Shown in pieces: positions 46,098 through 54,700 of a DNA stretch of 64,000 bases. Location: NCBI RefSeq assembly GCF_038443385.1, contig NZ_CP151726.1, positions 1,860,001-1,924,000 on the forward strand, written 5' to 3'. Source of the stretch: Stieleria varia. Its GTDB lineage: Bacteria > Planctomycetota > Planctomycetia > Pirellulales > Pirellulaceae. The notes below the pieces were generated by a model, which was given only the letters and a program-made list of their open reading frames with translations, made no database searches and was not told the DNA's origin. The position numbers were made by a program, and so were the translations under genes. How positions within the stretch are numbered: position 1 is the stretch's first letter; each line of letters starts with the position of its first letter.

Positions 46098-48152
46098 TTA
46101 GATGGTTTGCAGCAGGCGAATCCAGCGGAGCAGATCGGTGCGATCACAGGTGATGCCGCCTTGAACAATCGGATAGCCCGCCTTGGACAATGCCGCGCCC
46201 CAACTGGGCAGCTCGTCATCGCTTTCGATGGGCAGCAATAGCTGCAGGGACCGGTCCGGTTCGTTCTCTCGCAATCGTACGGCAGGTGGCCGAGTCTTGG
46301 CCGACACCGCGACGCCAAAGAACGTGCGACTGTCGGACATGGCAACCGCGAGCGCCATCGCATCAGCCGCCGACGCTTCGCCTCCGGCGATCGCGCCGGG
46401 AGTTGCGATCCCGACGGCGGATTCCGCGATCGGATGCCGCTTCAAAACAGCCATCGCCATGCGGGATACCACATCGATTTCTTGAGGTTGCCAACGATTT
46501 TCTTCCGCGGGCGTGACGATGCAAATGACAACGCCTTGCGAGGCCGCGATGTCCATCCATGCTTTGAGCGATTCCTCGGGTGAGCCATCGCCTGGGGCGG
46601 ACAACACGATCAGCAAACCCAATCGATCCGGTCCAGCGTCGGCGTTTTCCTTGGGTGCCAAGACGGCGGCCACGTTGGATACGTCGGGCAGCTTCATGGG
46701 CGTGATTTCCCAAGCCGGTTTCTTGTCCGCGTCTTCGACGGGTTTTTCAGCAGGTTTCCACATCGGCAGGGTTTCGGCAAAGGCTTTGCCTGCGATACTT
46801 GTTGGGACGATGGTGACCTGCTGTTCGCTGCCCTGACGTGAAATTGTCAACGTGACTTCTTTCTTGGGCTCGGCGGAGATCAGTTTTCGACGCAGGGTGT
46901 TCAGGTCATTGATCTCCGCATCATCCAGTTTGACCAACGTGTCACCGGTCTGCAGTTTTCCGTCGGCAGCAGATCCGGGAACAACGTCGTCGATAACGAT
47001 GTCGGCAACGGCGTCTTCGGAATCAGATGAGTCGTTTTCGGGCGGATCATTTTCGGGTGAATCGGCGGGCGTTGTTTCACTGACCAGAACGCCCAGTCTC
47101 TGTGGTTGCAGGGGCGGGATGGTTTCCGCCAACGTGACTTCGACGTCGGATTCCGTCTTGTCGCGGCGGTACTGGATCTTGATGACTTCGCCCGCATCAA
47201 ACCGCCCGAGGACTTGGCGGATCTCTTGGAAACGTTTGACTGGAGTGCCATCAATGGCGACGATCACGTCACCGGATTTCAAGCCGGCATTCTCGGCGGG
47301 CGAACGTGTGCGAACGGCGGCCAGTTCGGTGCCATTTTTGTACGGGTCGTTGGTTTTGGGAACGATGCCGATCAAACCTTTTCGGATGTCGGTGCCGTCG
47401 ATCATTCGATCGAGTTTTCGTTTCAGCACATCGGTGGGAACGGCGAATGCAATTCCCGAGTCATACCAACTGGTGGCATCGGGAGCGCCGCCTTCGGCGA
47501 CGGCCGGGATCAAGACGCCGATCGGTTTTCCGTACAGGTCCACCAAGACGCCGCCGTAGAAAGATGGCGAAACGCGCGCGTCGGTTTGCAACGCGATTCC
47601 GTCAAGTCGCTCCACGGCGCTGAGGATTCCGCTGCTGACCAGTGGCGATTGCGAGGGACCGTAGCGTCCGGTCGCGACCACCGTGCTGCCGATCGTGAGG
47701 TCCAGCTCGGCGGGCAAAGTCAATGCGGTGAGTTCTTTGTCGGTGGTGATCTTCAGCAGCACGAGGTTGCGATGCCAGTCCCGCGAGACGACTTTCGCGG
47801 CGTGGCGTGAACCATCGGGCAACACAACCAGCACGCTCGCCGATGGGCGACGCAGCACGATGTCGGAGCAAACCACGTAACCGCGATCATCGACGATGAA
47901 CCCGCATGTGGGAGCGTCCTTTTCCAACTCACTCTGATCGTCTTGGCTGGTCACGTCCGACGCATTGACGATCTCGATCGTCACGATGGACGGCAGGACT
48001 TCGTTCGCCGCGTCTCGAACCGCCCTGGCCATCGCGACACGCAATGTCTGTGGGTCAGCTGATTGCGCGATCGACAGTACAATGAATTGGCATGCGAAGA
48101 TCACGCAAGTAAACGCGAGTGCGATGCGCAGTGGTTTGACGATGCGATTCAT
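46098..48152 (-). CDS. HtrA-like pseudoprotease with two PDZ domains and a C-terminal hydrolase-like domain, 684 aa
   Basis: A signal peptide or anchor (residues 12-30) is followed by a trypsin-like domain (~35-225) whose catalytic positions are all replaced. GYVVCSDIV carries Asp97 where His belongs, DWHRNLVLLKI has Asn129 for Asp, and VSPSFYGGVLVD has Tyr199 for the serine of GNSGG. Two PDZ domains follow (GLKSGDVIVAIDGTPVK, AADGKLQTGDTLVKLDD). The last ~170 residues resemble a dienelactone/esterase-type alpha/beta fold (LLIVLSAPGDGSPEESLKAW). It cannot be a serine protease as read; a scaffold or regulator of the intact protease at 49409 is plausible. It is the last gene of the operon. Confidence 0.8.
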   Translation of the reverse strand: MNRIVKPLRIALAFTCVIFACQFIVLSIAQSADPQTLRVAMARAVRDAANEVLPSIVTIEIVNASDVTSQDDQSELEKDAPTCGFIVDDRGYVVCSDIVLRRPSASVLVVLPDGSRHAAKVVSRDWHRNLVLLKITTDKELTALTLPAELDLTIGSTVVATGRYGPSQSPLVSSGILSAVERLDGIALQTDARVSPSFYGGVLVDLYGKPIGVLIPAVAEGGAPDATSWYDSGIAFAVPTDVLKRKLDRMIDGTDIRKGLIGIVPKTNDPYKNGTELAAVRTRSPAENAGLKSGDVIVAIDGTPVKRFQEIRQVLGRFDAGEVIKIQYRRDKTESDVEVTLAETIPPLQPQRLGVLVSETTPADSPENDPPENDSSDSEDAVADIVIDDVVPGSAADGKLQTGDTLVKLDDAEINDLNTLRRKLISAEPKKEVTLTISRQGSEQQVTIVPTSIAGKAFAETLPMWKPAEKPVEDADKKPAWEITPMKLPDVSNVAAVLAPKENADAGPDRLGLLIVLSAPGDGSPEESLKAWMDIAASQGVVICIVTPAEENRWQPQEIDVVSRMAMAVLKRHPIAESAVGIATPGAIAGGEASAADAMALAVAMSDSRTFFGVAVSAKTRPPAVRLRENEPDRSLQLLLPIESDDELPSWGAALSKAGYPIVQGGITCDRTDLLRWIRLLQTI

Positions 48153-48190
48153 GAATGGAACAACTACCGCGGAGGGGAACGCACAGCCAT

Positions 48191-48234
48191 TTATTTTGGC
48201 TGTACAGACAGGTTATTTTGGCTGTACGGACAGG
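48191..48234 (-). repeat. 22-bp tandem duplication covering a stop codon
   Basis: TTATTTTGGCTGTACAGACAGG occurs twice in direct succession (second copy one base different: 48191-48212 and 48213-48234). On the coding strand each unit encodes the end of the upstream gene plus its TAA, so the gene's last six residues and stop are duplicated behind it. Confidence 0.85.
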
Positions 48235-49412
48235 GGCAAAATTTCTGTGTCACGTTGGACGGTCAGCTCGACATTGTCTCGACGATCAATGCGACGCAAC
48301 ATTTCGATCAACGACGCTTGACTCTTGACACGCTGTCCGTTGAGCAGCAGGATCAAATCGTCCGGGCGGACGTCGACGGATGCGGCCGGACCACCGGGGA
48401 CGACCGCGTCGACGAAAGCCGGCGTGGACTCGAGCACGTTGGGCACCAGGATCAGGCCAAGCGTTTCGAGGTTGTGAGAACGCTCGCGTGGCAACATCGG
48501 TTCTTCGCTGCTGGCCACCGAAGTGACTTTGCCCGAGATGATGTCCCCGATGACGCTTCTCAGCTCGCTGGCGGGCAAGGCGTAGTTGAGCCAAACACCG
48601 GTGGCGCTATCACGCAACTCTTTGCCGAGCATGCCGACCAGGTTTCCCGACACGTCGACCACCGCACCGCCGGCGGCACCCGGATTGTTTGCGATCAAGT
48701 CCAACACCAGCACGGGGCCGCGATAGGTTGTTTTGAAGGTTCCGCGTCGCGCGTCCAGCGGTGAGATCGATGCAATGATGCCCTGCATCACACTTGCCGG
48801 CTCATCTCCGCTGGCGATGCCAAAGAGATTACTGACGGCCAAGATCGGGTCGCCCCACGTGACATCGGTTTCCTTTGAAACGGTGAAATAGGGCAAGTCG
48901 CTGGCGTCGATCTTCAGGACGGCCAAATCCAGCGACGGTTGAAAGCCGACGATCTCCGATTCGAACCGACGCCCGTCGTCGAGCACCACAACGGGTTCGA
49001 CGTCCAACACGTAACTCCAAGCCGTTGCGATGTGCCCGTCGGGTGAAACAAAAAATCCACTCTGATAGGCTTCCAATCCGGTCAAGCCGCCCGCACCGTA
49101 GATTTTCACCACGCGTTGTTGGGCTTCACGCGACGGGTCGGCCAACGTTGGCTGAGACGCAGGGTCCTGCTTGGCCTCGTCTGCGTTTGTCTTTGCCGAA
49201 ACAATTTCTTGGGCCGTTGCAGGCGTTGCCATGAACAACGTGCAGGCGAGCGTCCAACAAAACGCGAGGAGCAACGAAAGGCTTGATGACGAACTAGGTA
49301 GTGGGTTTCGCCAGAACCCCTTTCGCATCCAACGTCTGGCGAAATCCAATCGAACGACCATTGACCGTTGGTTCCTAACGTTGCAAAGCGTGATCATGGA
49401 CCGACGTTTCAT
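48213..49412 (-). CDS. HtrA-like pseudoprotease with one PDZ domain, 399 aa
   Basis: The ATGA overlap at 49409-49412 supports this start, giving a long basic N-terminus before a hydrophobic export segment (SLSLLLAFCWTLACTLFMA, cut near TAQ-E). The trypsin-like domain (~95-300) retains Asp162 in LDLAVLKI, but His is Ser133 (GHIATAWSYV) and the nucleophile is Ala247 (NNPGAAGGAVVD). A C-terminal PDZ domain (~310-398) follows, with VVPGGPAASVDVRPDDLILLLNGQ. Without His and Ser it should not cleave peptides. Likely partner of the active protease upstream (inference). Confidence 0.82.
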   Translation of the reverse strand: MKRRSMITLCNVRNQRSMVVRLDFARRWMRKGFWRNPLPSSSSSLSLLLAFCWTLACTLFMATPATAQEIVSAKTNADEAKQDPASQPTLADPSREAQQRVVKIYGAGGLTGLEAYQSGFFVSPDGHIATAWSYVLDVEPVVVLDDGRRFESEIVGFQPSLDLAVLKIDASDLPYFTVSKETDVTWGDPILAVSNLFGIASGDEPASVMQGIIASISPLDARRGTFKTTYRGPVLVLDLIANNPGAAGGAVVDVSGNLVGMLGKELRDSATGVWLNYALPASELRSVIGDIISGKVTSVASSEEPMLPRERSHNLETLGLILVPNVLESTPAFVDAVVPGGPAASVDVRPDDLILLLNGQRVKSQASLIEMLRRIDRRDNVELTVQRDTEILPLSVQPK

Positions 49413-51322
49413 GGGGTCACCTCTTTGTCGGTATCCGCTGCGGCATCGATCGGCTTAGTCGGCTCGATCGGCTCTGTCGTCCATGAGTCGATGTTCAGGG
49501 AAAGTTCGTTTTCCAATCCGTAACGCAGATCAAAGCCGGCGATCTTGTCGCCCTCGTAACGCACCCACAGCTCCGCGGGGTCTTCGTCGCGATCCGCTTG
49601 GACCTCGATGCACTCCAGTCGCATCGTGTCGGGATGGTACAACCAGCGAATCTCCATTTCGCCATCGATGCCGACAAAGCAATGACGCAGGGGACGCTCG
49701 CCGCCCAGCGGCATGGTGCCCCAGTAATACGATTCGCCGAAACGTTTCGGGCCGTCGCGAAGCATACGCCGCCAAGCGCTCAATGCAGGCAGGATGCCGC
49801 CGACGGTTTGGGCATCGACGCCGTTGTAGAGATCGGCTTTGGTCCTGCCTTCGATCGCAGTGCTGCCGACCAGCATCGCGTAGCGTCCCGGTTCGATTCG
49901 AATATTGACGGGCTGCTGGGCGCCGTCGGCGTTCTTGCCTTCAATGCCTTTGCCTTGGATCACCCACGCCAAGTCATCCGTCGCGTTCTCGACCGGAGCC
50001 GACTTGCGGAGCGAATCGATGAACTCGGTCTGCAACATTTCGTTGAAGTGATAGTTGGCGTAGCCGTGTCGAGCGGTGATGAGTTCCTCGACAGCCTTGG
50101 GAATGGCGGCACCTTTCGAGGGAGCATGCGGATTTGCGTCGCGTCCACGATTGGGAGCGTTCTCACCGTCGTTGTCACCTTCGCCCTTGTTCTCGCCTTC
50201 TCCCTCTGGGCCTTCTCCCTCTGGGCCTTCTCCTTTTTCGTCGGGCGATTCTTCGATCGGCGGAGGCGGCGGCAACGCGGATGCCATCTTCTCCAGCAAT
50301 TCGTCTTGCAAGTGAACGCCCATCAGGCGAACCAGCGTTTCGGTCGTGCGTCCTTCATTTTGCATCACCAGTTTGACTCGCCAGCCGCTGGGCAGAGTTC
50401 CCAAGACGTTTTGAACATCGTTGGCCGTGGTGACGGGACGTCCATCGATTTCGATGATCTCGGAATCGTATCTCAAGCCACGTCGGAACGCGTCGCTGGA
50501 CTCCAGGATGTTGCTGACCACGACGCCACCGTCGGGATCGGTGGTCACCGTCGCACCGAGCGTGGCGTGATCCACGATGCGACCGCTACGCAGGCAACCG
50601 AGAAAATTCTTGGCTTGATTGATCGAGATCGCGTAGCCGACTCCCACGTTGACTCGTCCACGTTTTTCAAAGGATGCACGTCCGACGATTCCCAACAAGT
50701 GCCCTTTGGCATCGTAGATTGGGCCGCCTGAGTTACCTGGGTTGATCGACGCATCGGTCTGCAGGCAGTCCGCGTATTCCAACAGCGTGCCCGAGGGATA
50801 CTGATAACGTCCGACCCCGCTGAGGATTCCCCACGTGACGGTCGGCTGCAGATTGGATGCCAGCAAGAACGGATTGCCGATCACCATGCACCAATCGCCC
50901 GCGCGAGCGTTCAAGCTGTTGGCGATCGTGGCGTAGGGAAAGTCATCGCGTCCCAGCAACCGGATCATGGCCAAGTCACCGACAGGGTCAATGCCGACCA
51001 AGACCGCGTCATAGATGTTGCCGTCGCTCAAGCCGCAACGCATGAAGGTGCCGGCCGGGCTGGTGACGTGAAAGTTGGTCAAGGCGTAGCCGTCCGGTGA
51101 AATCAACACGCCGCTACCGCCACCACCTCCACCGGGAACAAATACGCTGACCGCAGATGGCCTGGCGACGTTGATCGCCGCAATCCTTTCTTGCTCGGCC
51201 GACTGAACCAACGGGTCCAAAGTGATTTCTGCCCGGGCAGTGCCAGAGGCCATCAGATGGCAGAAAAGCACAGCGAGGCTACACGCAAGGAACGCACGTT
51301 GTTTTGTTTTCAGCAGCATCAT
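49409..51322 (-). CDS. Trypsin-like (S1C/HtrA) serine protease with PDZ domain, 637 aa
   Basis: Exported (signal peptide to ~residue 31, TARA-E). The full catalytic triad is present: His85 in LTNFHV, Asp116 in GDLAMI, Ser198 in NPGNSGGP. A PDZ domain lies at ~255-345 (FRRGLRYDSEIIEIDGRPV). A Glu/Gly/Asn-rich linker (EGPEGEGPEGEG, coded by short tandem repeats at ~50195-50235) joins it to a ~210-residue C-terminal domain without recognised family. It is the only intact protease of the operon, overlapping its neighbours at both ends by ATGA. Probable role: quality control of envelope proteins. Confidence 0.9.
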   Translation of the reverse strand: MMLLKTKQRAFLACSLAVLFCHLMASGTARAEITLDPLVQSAEQERIAAINVARPSAVSVFVPGGGGGGSGVLISPDGYALTNFHVTSPAGTFMRCGLSDGNIYDAVLVGIDPVGDLAMIRLLGRDDFPYATIANSLNARAGDWCMVIGNPFLLASNLQPTVTWGILSGVGRYQYPSGTLLEYADCLQTDASINPGNSGGPIYDAKGHLLGIVGRASFEKRGRVNVGVGYAISINQAKNFLGCLRSGRIVDHATLGATVTTDPDGGVVVSNILESSDAFRRGLRYDSEIIEIDGRPVTTANDVQNVLGTLPSGWRVKLVMQNEGRTTETLVRLMGVHLQDELLEKMASALPPPPPIEESPDEKGEGPEGEGPEGEGENKGEGDNDGENAPNRGRDANPHAPSKGAAIPKAVEELITARHGYANYHFNEMLQTEFIDSLRKSAPVENATDDLAWVIQGKGIEGKNADGAQQPVNIRIEPGRYAMLVGSTAIEGRTKADLYNGVDAQTVGGILPALSAWRRMLRDGPKRFGESYYWGTMPLGGERPLRHCFVGIDGEMEIRWLYHPDTMRLECIEVQADRDEDPAELWVRYEGDKIAGFDLRYGLENELSLNIDSWTTEPIEPTKPIDAAADTDKEVTP

Positions 51323-52482
51323 TTCAACAGCCTTGGTCGAATGATTCGGACCAGATCGCCGACGTCGCCGTCGTCGGCAGGATCGATTTCGATGCGAACA
51401 CGCTTTGCATCATCCAGCGGGATTTGAAATCCGAGTTGTTCAGGGTTCGTCAACTTTTCCTCCCAGGCGACTTTACCGTCCAGCGAGATGCGAACGATGA
51501 CTTGTCCCGCTGATGCGACTTGAGACTCGCGTCGCACCGCACCAGCGAGCGTTTGGTATTCACTGCCGAGTCGATACTCGACGGCCGCTCCGCCACTGAT
51601 CACCAAGTCATCTTGTTCGGATTGGGGTTCGAACCACGCCGCCAACGTTTTGCTCGGCAACGCGGTGCCCACGTATGGCTGATAGCTGGACTCCGCACTC
51701 GCTTCACGAGCGAGCAGTTGCTCGCCTGTCCCCCAAGACATCGACTTGAGATGCTTGAGCGGCAGCTCGTGTGTGATCGAGTCGGTCAAACGCAATCGCA
51801 AAGGTTCACCGGTGGCGCTGGGAGCAAGCGACATGACCTGCCATGTGGAGCCATAAACGTCGGTGACCTGAATCTTGGCCGAGGGCGAATCTGACGCGGT
51901 GCCGCCAAAGACGATTCCTTCCAATCGAGCCAAAGGTGCGTTGATCTTGTCACCATCCAAATCAAAGATCACTTCGCCCGACGCTAGGCCTTCAACGACA
52001 CCGCTGATGGGATCCAGTTTGTCTCCCGGGCGCAGGATCACCATCACGTCTCCCCGCGATTCAGCTTCCGTGATTCCCAGCCATTGGGCATCGGTCGTCA
52101 CCGCCGAGGGACGAAAGCGAATCGAAGCGACTTCCGCGACCGGAACCTTCAGCGGTTTTTGTCGGCGAGGCTCGATCGTCAACTCGCTGCCGGACATCGA
52201 GAAATCTTGGGCCGCGATCACGCTGCCGCTTCGCAAAGTCGCCCGCATCGCCGGCCCCGTCAGCCCTTCGTCGATGACCAGCGGTGTGACGGCGGCAAGA
52301 GCGTCGTAGGAAAATTCTTTGACGCCATCGGCTTGCTCGATCGTGATGAACGCCTCGTTAACCGTCGTCAAATCGCCCGTGACGGTATGCCCGGTCAGGG
52401 TGGTGACGCGGACGGGCAAGACCGCGGCCGCGAGTAGCGCCGAGCAATGAAACAACACCGACGCGAGAGGACTGATGATCAT
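51319..52482 (-). CDS. Secreted protein with C-terminal NPCBM-type domain, 387 aa
   Basis: The ATG at 52482 (MIISPLASVLFHCSALLAAAV) gives a normal signal peptide and is preferred over 52557. The first ~270 residues have repeated beta-rich motifs (VTTLTGHTVTGDLTTVNEAFITIEQ, ATLRSGSVIAAQDFSM) resembling short barrel repeats. Residues ~280-387 match the NPCBM carbohydrate-binding module (VEYRLGSEYQTLAGAVR, VIVRISLDGKVAWEEKL, RVRIEIDPADDGDVGDLV). It is the first gene of the protease operon, overlapping the next by ATGA. It may target the complex to a glycan. Confidence 0.78.
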   Translation of the reverse strand: MIISPLASVLFHCSALLAAAVLPVRVTTLTGHTVTGDLTTVNEAFITIEQADGVKEFSYDALAAVTPLVIDEGLTGPAMRATLRSGSVIAAQDFSMSGSELTIEPRRQKPLKVPVAEVASIRFRPSAVTTDAQWLGITEAESRGDVMVILRPGDKLDPISGVVEGLASGEVIFDLDGDKINAPLARLEGIVFGGTASDSPSAKIQVTDVYGSTWQVMSLAPSATGEPLRLRLTDSITHELPLKHLKSMSWGTGEQLLAREASAESSYQPYVGTALPSKTLAAWFEPQSEQDDLVISGGAAVEYRLGSEYQTLAGAVRRESQVASAGQVIVRISLDGKVAWEEKLTNPEQLGFQIPLDDAKRVRIEIDPADDGDVGDLVRIIRPRLLK

Positions 52483-52565
52483 TGCGGAAATGAGATCCGG
52501 AATCGGGGAGAATGTGTTCGCAGTGCACCACACACGGCGCTTCACATTGTAACACACAAAGCAAC

Positions 52566-52592
52566 AAGCCCGGCTTTGGAGAAGCCGGGCTT
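52566..52592 (-). terminator. Perfect 11-bp hairpin, probable terminator
   Basis: AAGCCCGGCTT and AAGCCGGGCTT flank a five-base loop. On the minus strand it lies about 125 bases after the lipoprotein stop and before the NPCBM/protease operon, and is followed by a T-rich GTTGCTTTGTGTG. It probably separates the two transcripts. Confidence 0.6.
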
Positions 52593-52717
52593 GATGGCAA
52601 TGGTCGGGCCGGTGGAGGATGCCTGGTGGAGAAGCTACCGCGTGACTTCGCCGATCAGGCCGGCGATCTCGATCCGTTGAAGGGATCCGAATGCTTCTGG
52701 CTCCCAGGCTTACTCTC

Positions 52718-53020
52718 TTACTCTGCGGCAGCTTCCTCGGCGGGAGCTTCTGCTGCAGGAGCGTCCTCAGTGGGGGCTTCTGCTGCAGGGGTGTCCGCTG
52801 CGGGGGCTTCTGGCGTTTCCGCCGCTGGGGTTTCGCTGCCGGCAGTCGTGTTGCTGCCAGTGGTGTTGCTGCCAGTGTCGGCGGTGTCCGTGTCGGTTGC
52901 AGTAACTGTGTCGCCGCCGGCTGGAGCCGGTGCTGGGCGGTCTGGCTGGCAACCGGTGGTGACGATGCTCAACAGGGCGACGGCCGTGAATCCGAGTGCA
53001 AATCGCTGGATTGCTTTCAT
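52718..53020 (-). CDS. Small Ala/Glu/Thr-rich lipoprotein, 100 aa
   Basis: The ATG at 53020 starts a lipoprotein signal (MKAIQRFALGFTAVALLSIV) with lipobox TTGC. The mature ~75 residues are low complexity: Thr/Asp/Gly repeats, then APAAE-type repeats (ETPEAPAADTPAAEAPTEDA). It is likely anchored to a membrane with a flexible, acidic tail. The frame is open upstream to 53074, but that start has no signal. Confidence 0.65.
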   Translation of the reverse strand: MKAIQRFALGFTAVALLSIVTTGCQPDRPAPAPAGGDTVTATDTDTADTGSNTTGSNTTAGSETPAAETPEAPAADTPAAEAPTEDAPAAEAPAEEAAAE

Positions 53021-53499
53021 GATGGTCTCCGAAGGACAATTGTGGTGGTACGAGGCGTCAGCGATTCGTTGCACCGACGCGGGAACAGAAATGCAGTGTT
53101 AGGGAAGTCCGCTGGGTAGCGACGTCACCTGGATGTCGAGGTGAATTGCGTCGCCCGACTGGGCGTGTATCAGCACTCGACGCCCCCCATCTTTCATCAA
53201 AACCACATCGATGACCATCCCTTGTGCGGGTCGAAACCCGCGGAAACTCTAACGAATAGCACTTCGGGAGCCAAATAATCCCTACCAACCCTCCTCCGAA
53301 TGTGAATTGCCCCCTGTTTTGACCAGAGCGAATGCATCTCCCCTGCGTACTCCGCCGACCTTTTCCCCAGGGCTCGTAGATAACGGCTCGTTGATCGAGC
53401 AAATCAATCTGCACCCAGATTCTGCGGGTGTTCGGTATTTACGGGTGTTTTTACCCCCAATGTGATTTGGCTAATTGATTCGAAAAGTCGGTAATTCCT
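53021..53499. other. Divergent intergenic region, no gene seen
   Basis: This 480-bp gap lies between two divergent genes. Minus-strand ORFs here are Arg-rich and unlikely to be coding. A small GGGTG-ttttt-ACCC hairpin sits near 53446-53458, ahead of the next gene. Confidence 0.4.
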
Positions 53500-53889
53500 A
53501 TGAAAACGCAATGGCTCGCCACTTTATTGGTCACGACGGCCCTGTTTGCCGGTCAATGCGTCGCTCAGGATCTCGACAGCAGCGACCCATTTGCCACACC
53601 GGGTGACGACGCGGCGGCTGCCACGTTTGAGCAAAGCCAACCCGCCGGCAGCGGAATCTTCGGCCCCGCTGAAACGCGAGTCAGCAACTCGAGCGTCATC
53701 ACCAGCAAACCGACCGTTTCTGAGCTGCGACAAGCTCGAGCGATGTACGAGTCTCAGCAGCGGATGGCCAGGCTGGAGCGAAATCGCTGGATGGGCTACG
53801 ACCCCCACCGCCCAAACTGGGCGTCGGTGCACATGATGCAAAGCCGATACTCACGCCCGACCGTCTACATCCCAGTCTATGTCTGGTAA
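53500..53889 (+). CDS. Secreted protein of unknown function, 129 aa
   Basis: Signal peptide MKTQWLATLLVTTALFAGQCVA (cut before QD). The mature part is acidic and disordered at first, then basic and helical (SELRQARAMYESQQRMARLE), and ends in an aromatic tail (RPTVYIPVYVW). No motif is recognised. Monocistronic. Confidence 0.6.
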   Translation: MKTQWLATLLVTTALFAGQCVAQDLDSSDPFATPGDDAAAATFEQSQPAGSGIFGPAETRVSNSSVITSKPTVSELRQARAMYESQQRMARLERNRWMGYDPHRPNWASVHMMQSRYSRPTVYIPVYVW

Positions 53890-54219
53890 CGTTCGCGTTA
53901 GTGCCCAACGCCCGATTGAAAGTCGTGATTCGGCGTAAATCCCGCATTGCAAGCGTTTTCTGAACCGGCTCCACGCCCCGTCATGAACCAGTCCGCCTGC
54001 CACCTGTGCGGGATAGGCCTGTTTTAGAGAGGCGAAATCGAGTATTTTAGAGGGGCGTTGTGGTGAGCCCCAATTCTGGGCGCGGAACCCGGCGTGTACT
54101 GAGTGCCAGCGTGTATCGGGCGGGTAGCTGTTGAGTTTTTTACTCGGCAACTGGTTGCCAATCACGTTATCCACCACGGGCTCGGTCTTATATTCCTCCC
54201 TCCGAGTTAGGTTCCCCTG
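53890..54219. other. Intergenic stretch, no gene seen
   Basis: This 330-bp gap lies between two plus-strand genes. Two similar segments (TTTTAGAGAGG and TTTTAGAGGGG, near 54021 and 54045) are the only structure seen. Confidence 0.35.
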
Positions 54220-54642
54220 ATGGCGGCTAGCGAAGCAGAAACTGAAAACATCGAATTCAAGATCTCCGAGAGTGATCAAGACCAAAACGGCTTTGTCAGC
54301 ATTTGGAATATCGCCTCGGCAACCTGTGATGGCGACGTGGAAGCCACCCGTTCGCTTGCCTCCAAGCTGTTGAACTTCTTGTGCAAGCGGGACTGCGATT
54401 TCATCGTCTGCAGCTCAGCGGACGCCGAGTACCTGGACCAGAAATTCGAAAAGGACAAGAAAATCCTTTACGATTGGAAACCAGAGAGCGAACACGTGGA
54501 CATCTTGGCACAACATGCCGAAGTGCCCGCCAAAGCGTTCATGTCGTTCCTGGCGACGCACAAGTTCAATCCCGATACCAAGTACAACCCGCGTCGTGCG
54601 GATCGAGTGGAGTGGTTTACCAGTCGCTGGTCGATCGGCTGA
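54220..54642 (+). CDS. Hypothetical cytosolic protein, 140 aa
   Basis: Acidic protein without signal peptide: a strand-rich start (IEFKISESDQDQNGF), an N-terminal helix carrying two Cys (LLNFLCKRDCDFIVC), and a basic C-terminus (KYNPRRADRVEWFTSRW). Composition supports coding. No family is recognised, and the next gene starts 58 bases downstream on the same strand. Confidence 0.55.
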   Translation: MAASEAETENIEFKISESDQDQNGFVSIWNIASATCDGDVEATRSLASKLLNFLCKRDCDFIVCSSADAEYLDQKFEKDKKILYDWKPESEHVDILAQHAEVPAKAFMSFLATHKFNPDTKYNPRRADRVEWFTSRWSIG

Positions 54643-54700
54643 TCACAAGCTGCCCGATCCGGTGGGAGCAATGAAACACTATTGTTGAGCAATTGAGTCC

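Noticed and set aside
50190-50240. Short tandem repeats that could be mistaken for a CRISPR array
   Set aside because: The units have no spacers and encode the in-frame Glu/Gly linker of the protease.
49598-50731. 377-codon open frame antisense to the intact protease gene
   Set aside because: It mirrors the codon bias of the protease on the other strand, has His/Arg-rich shadow composition and no motif.
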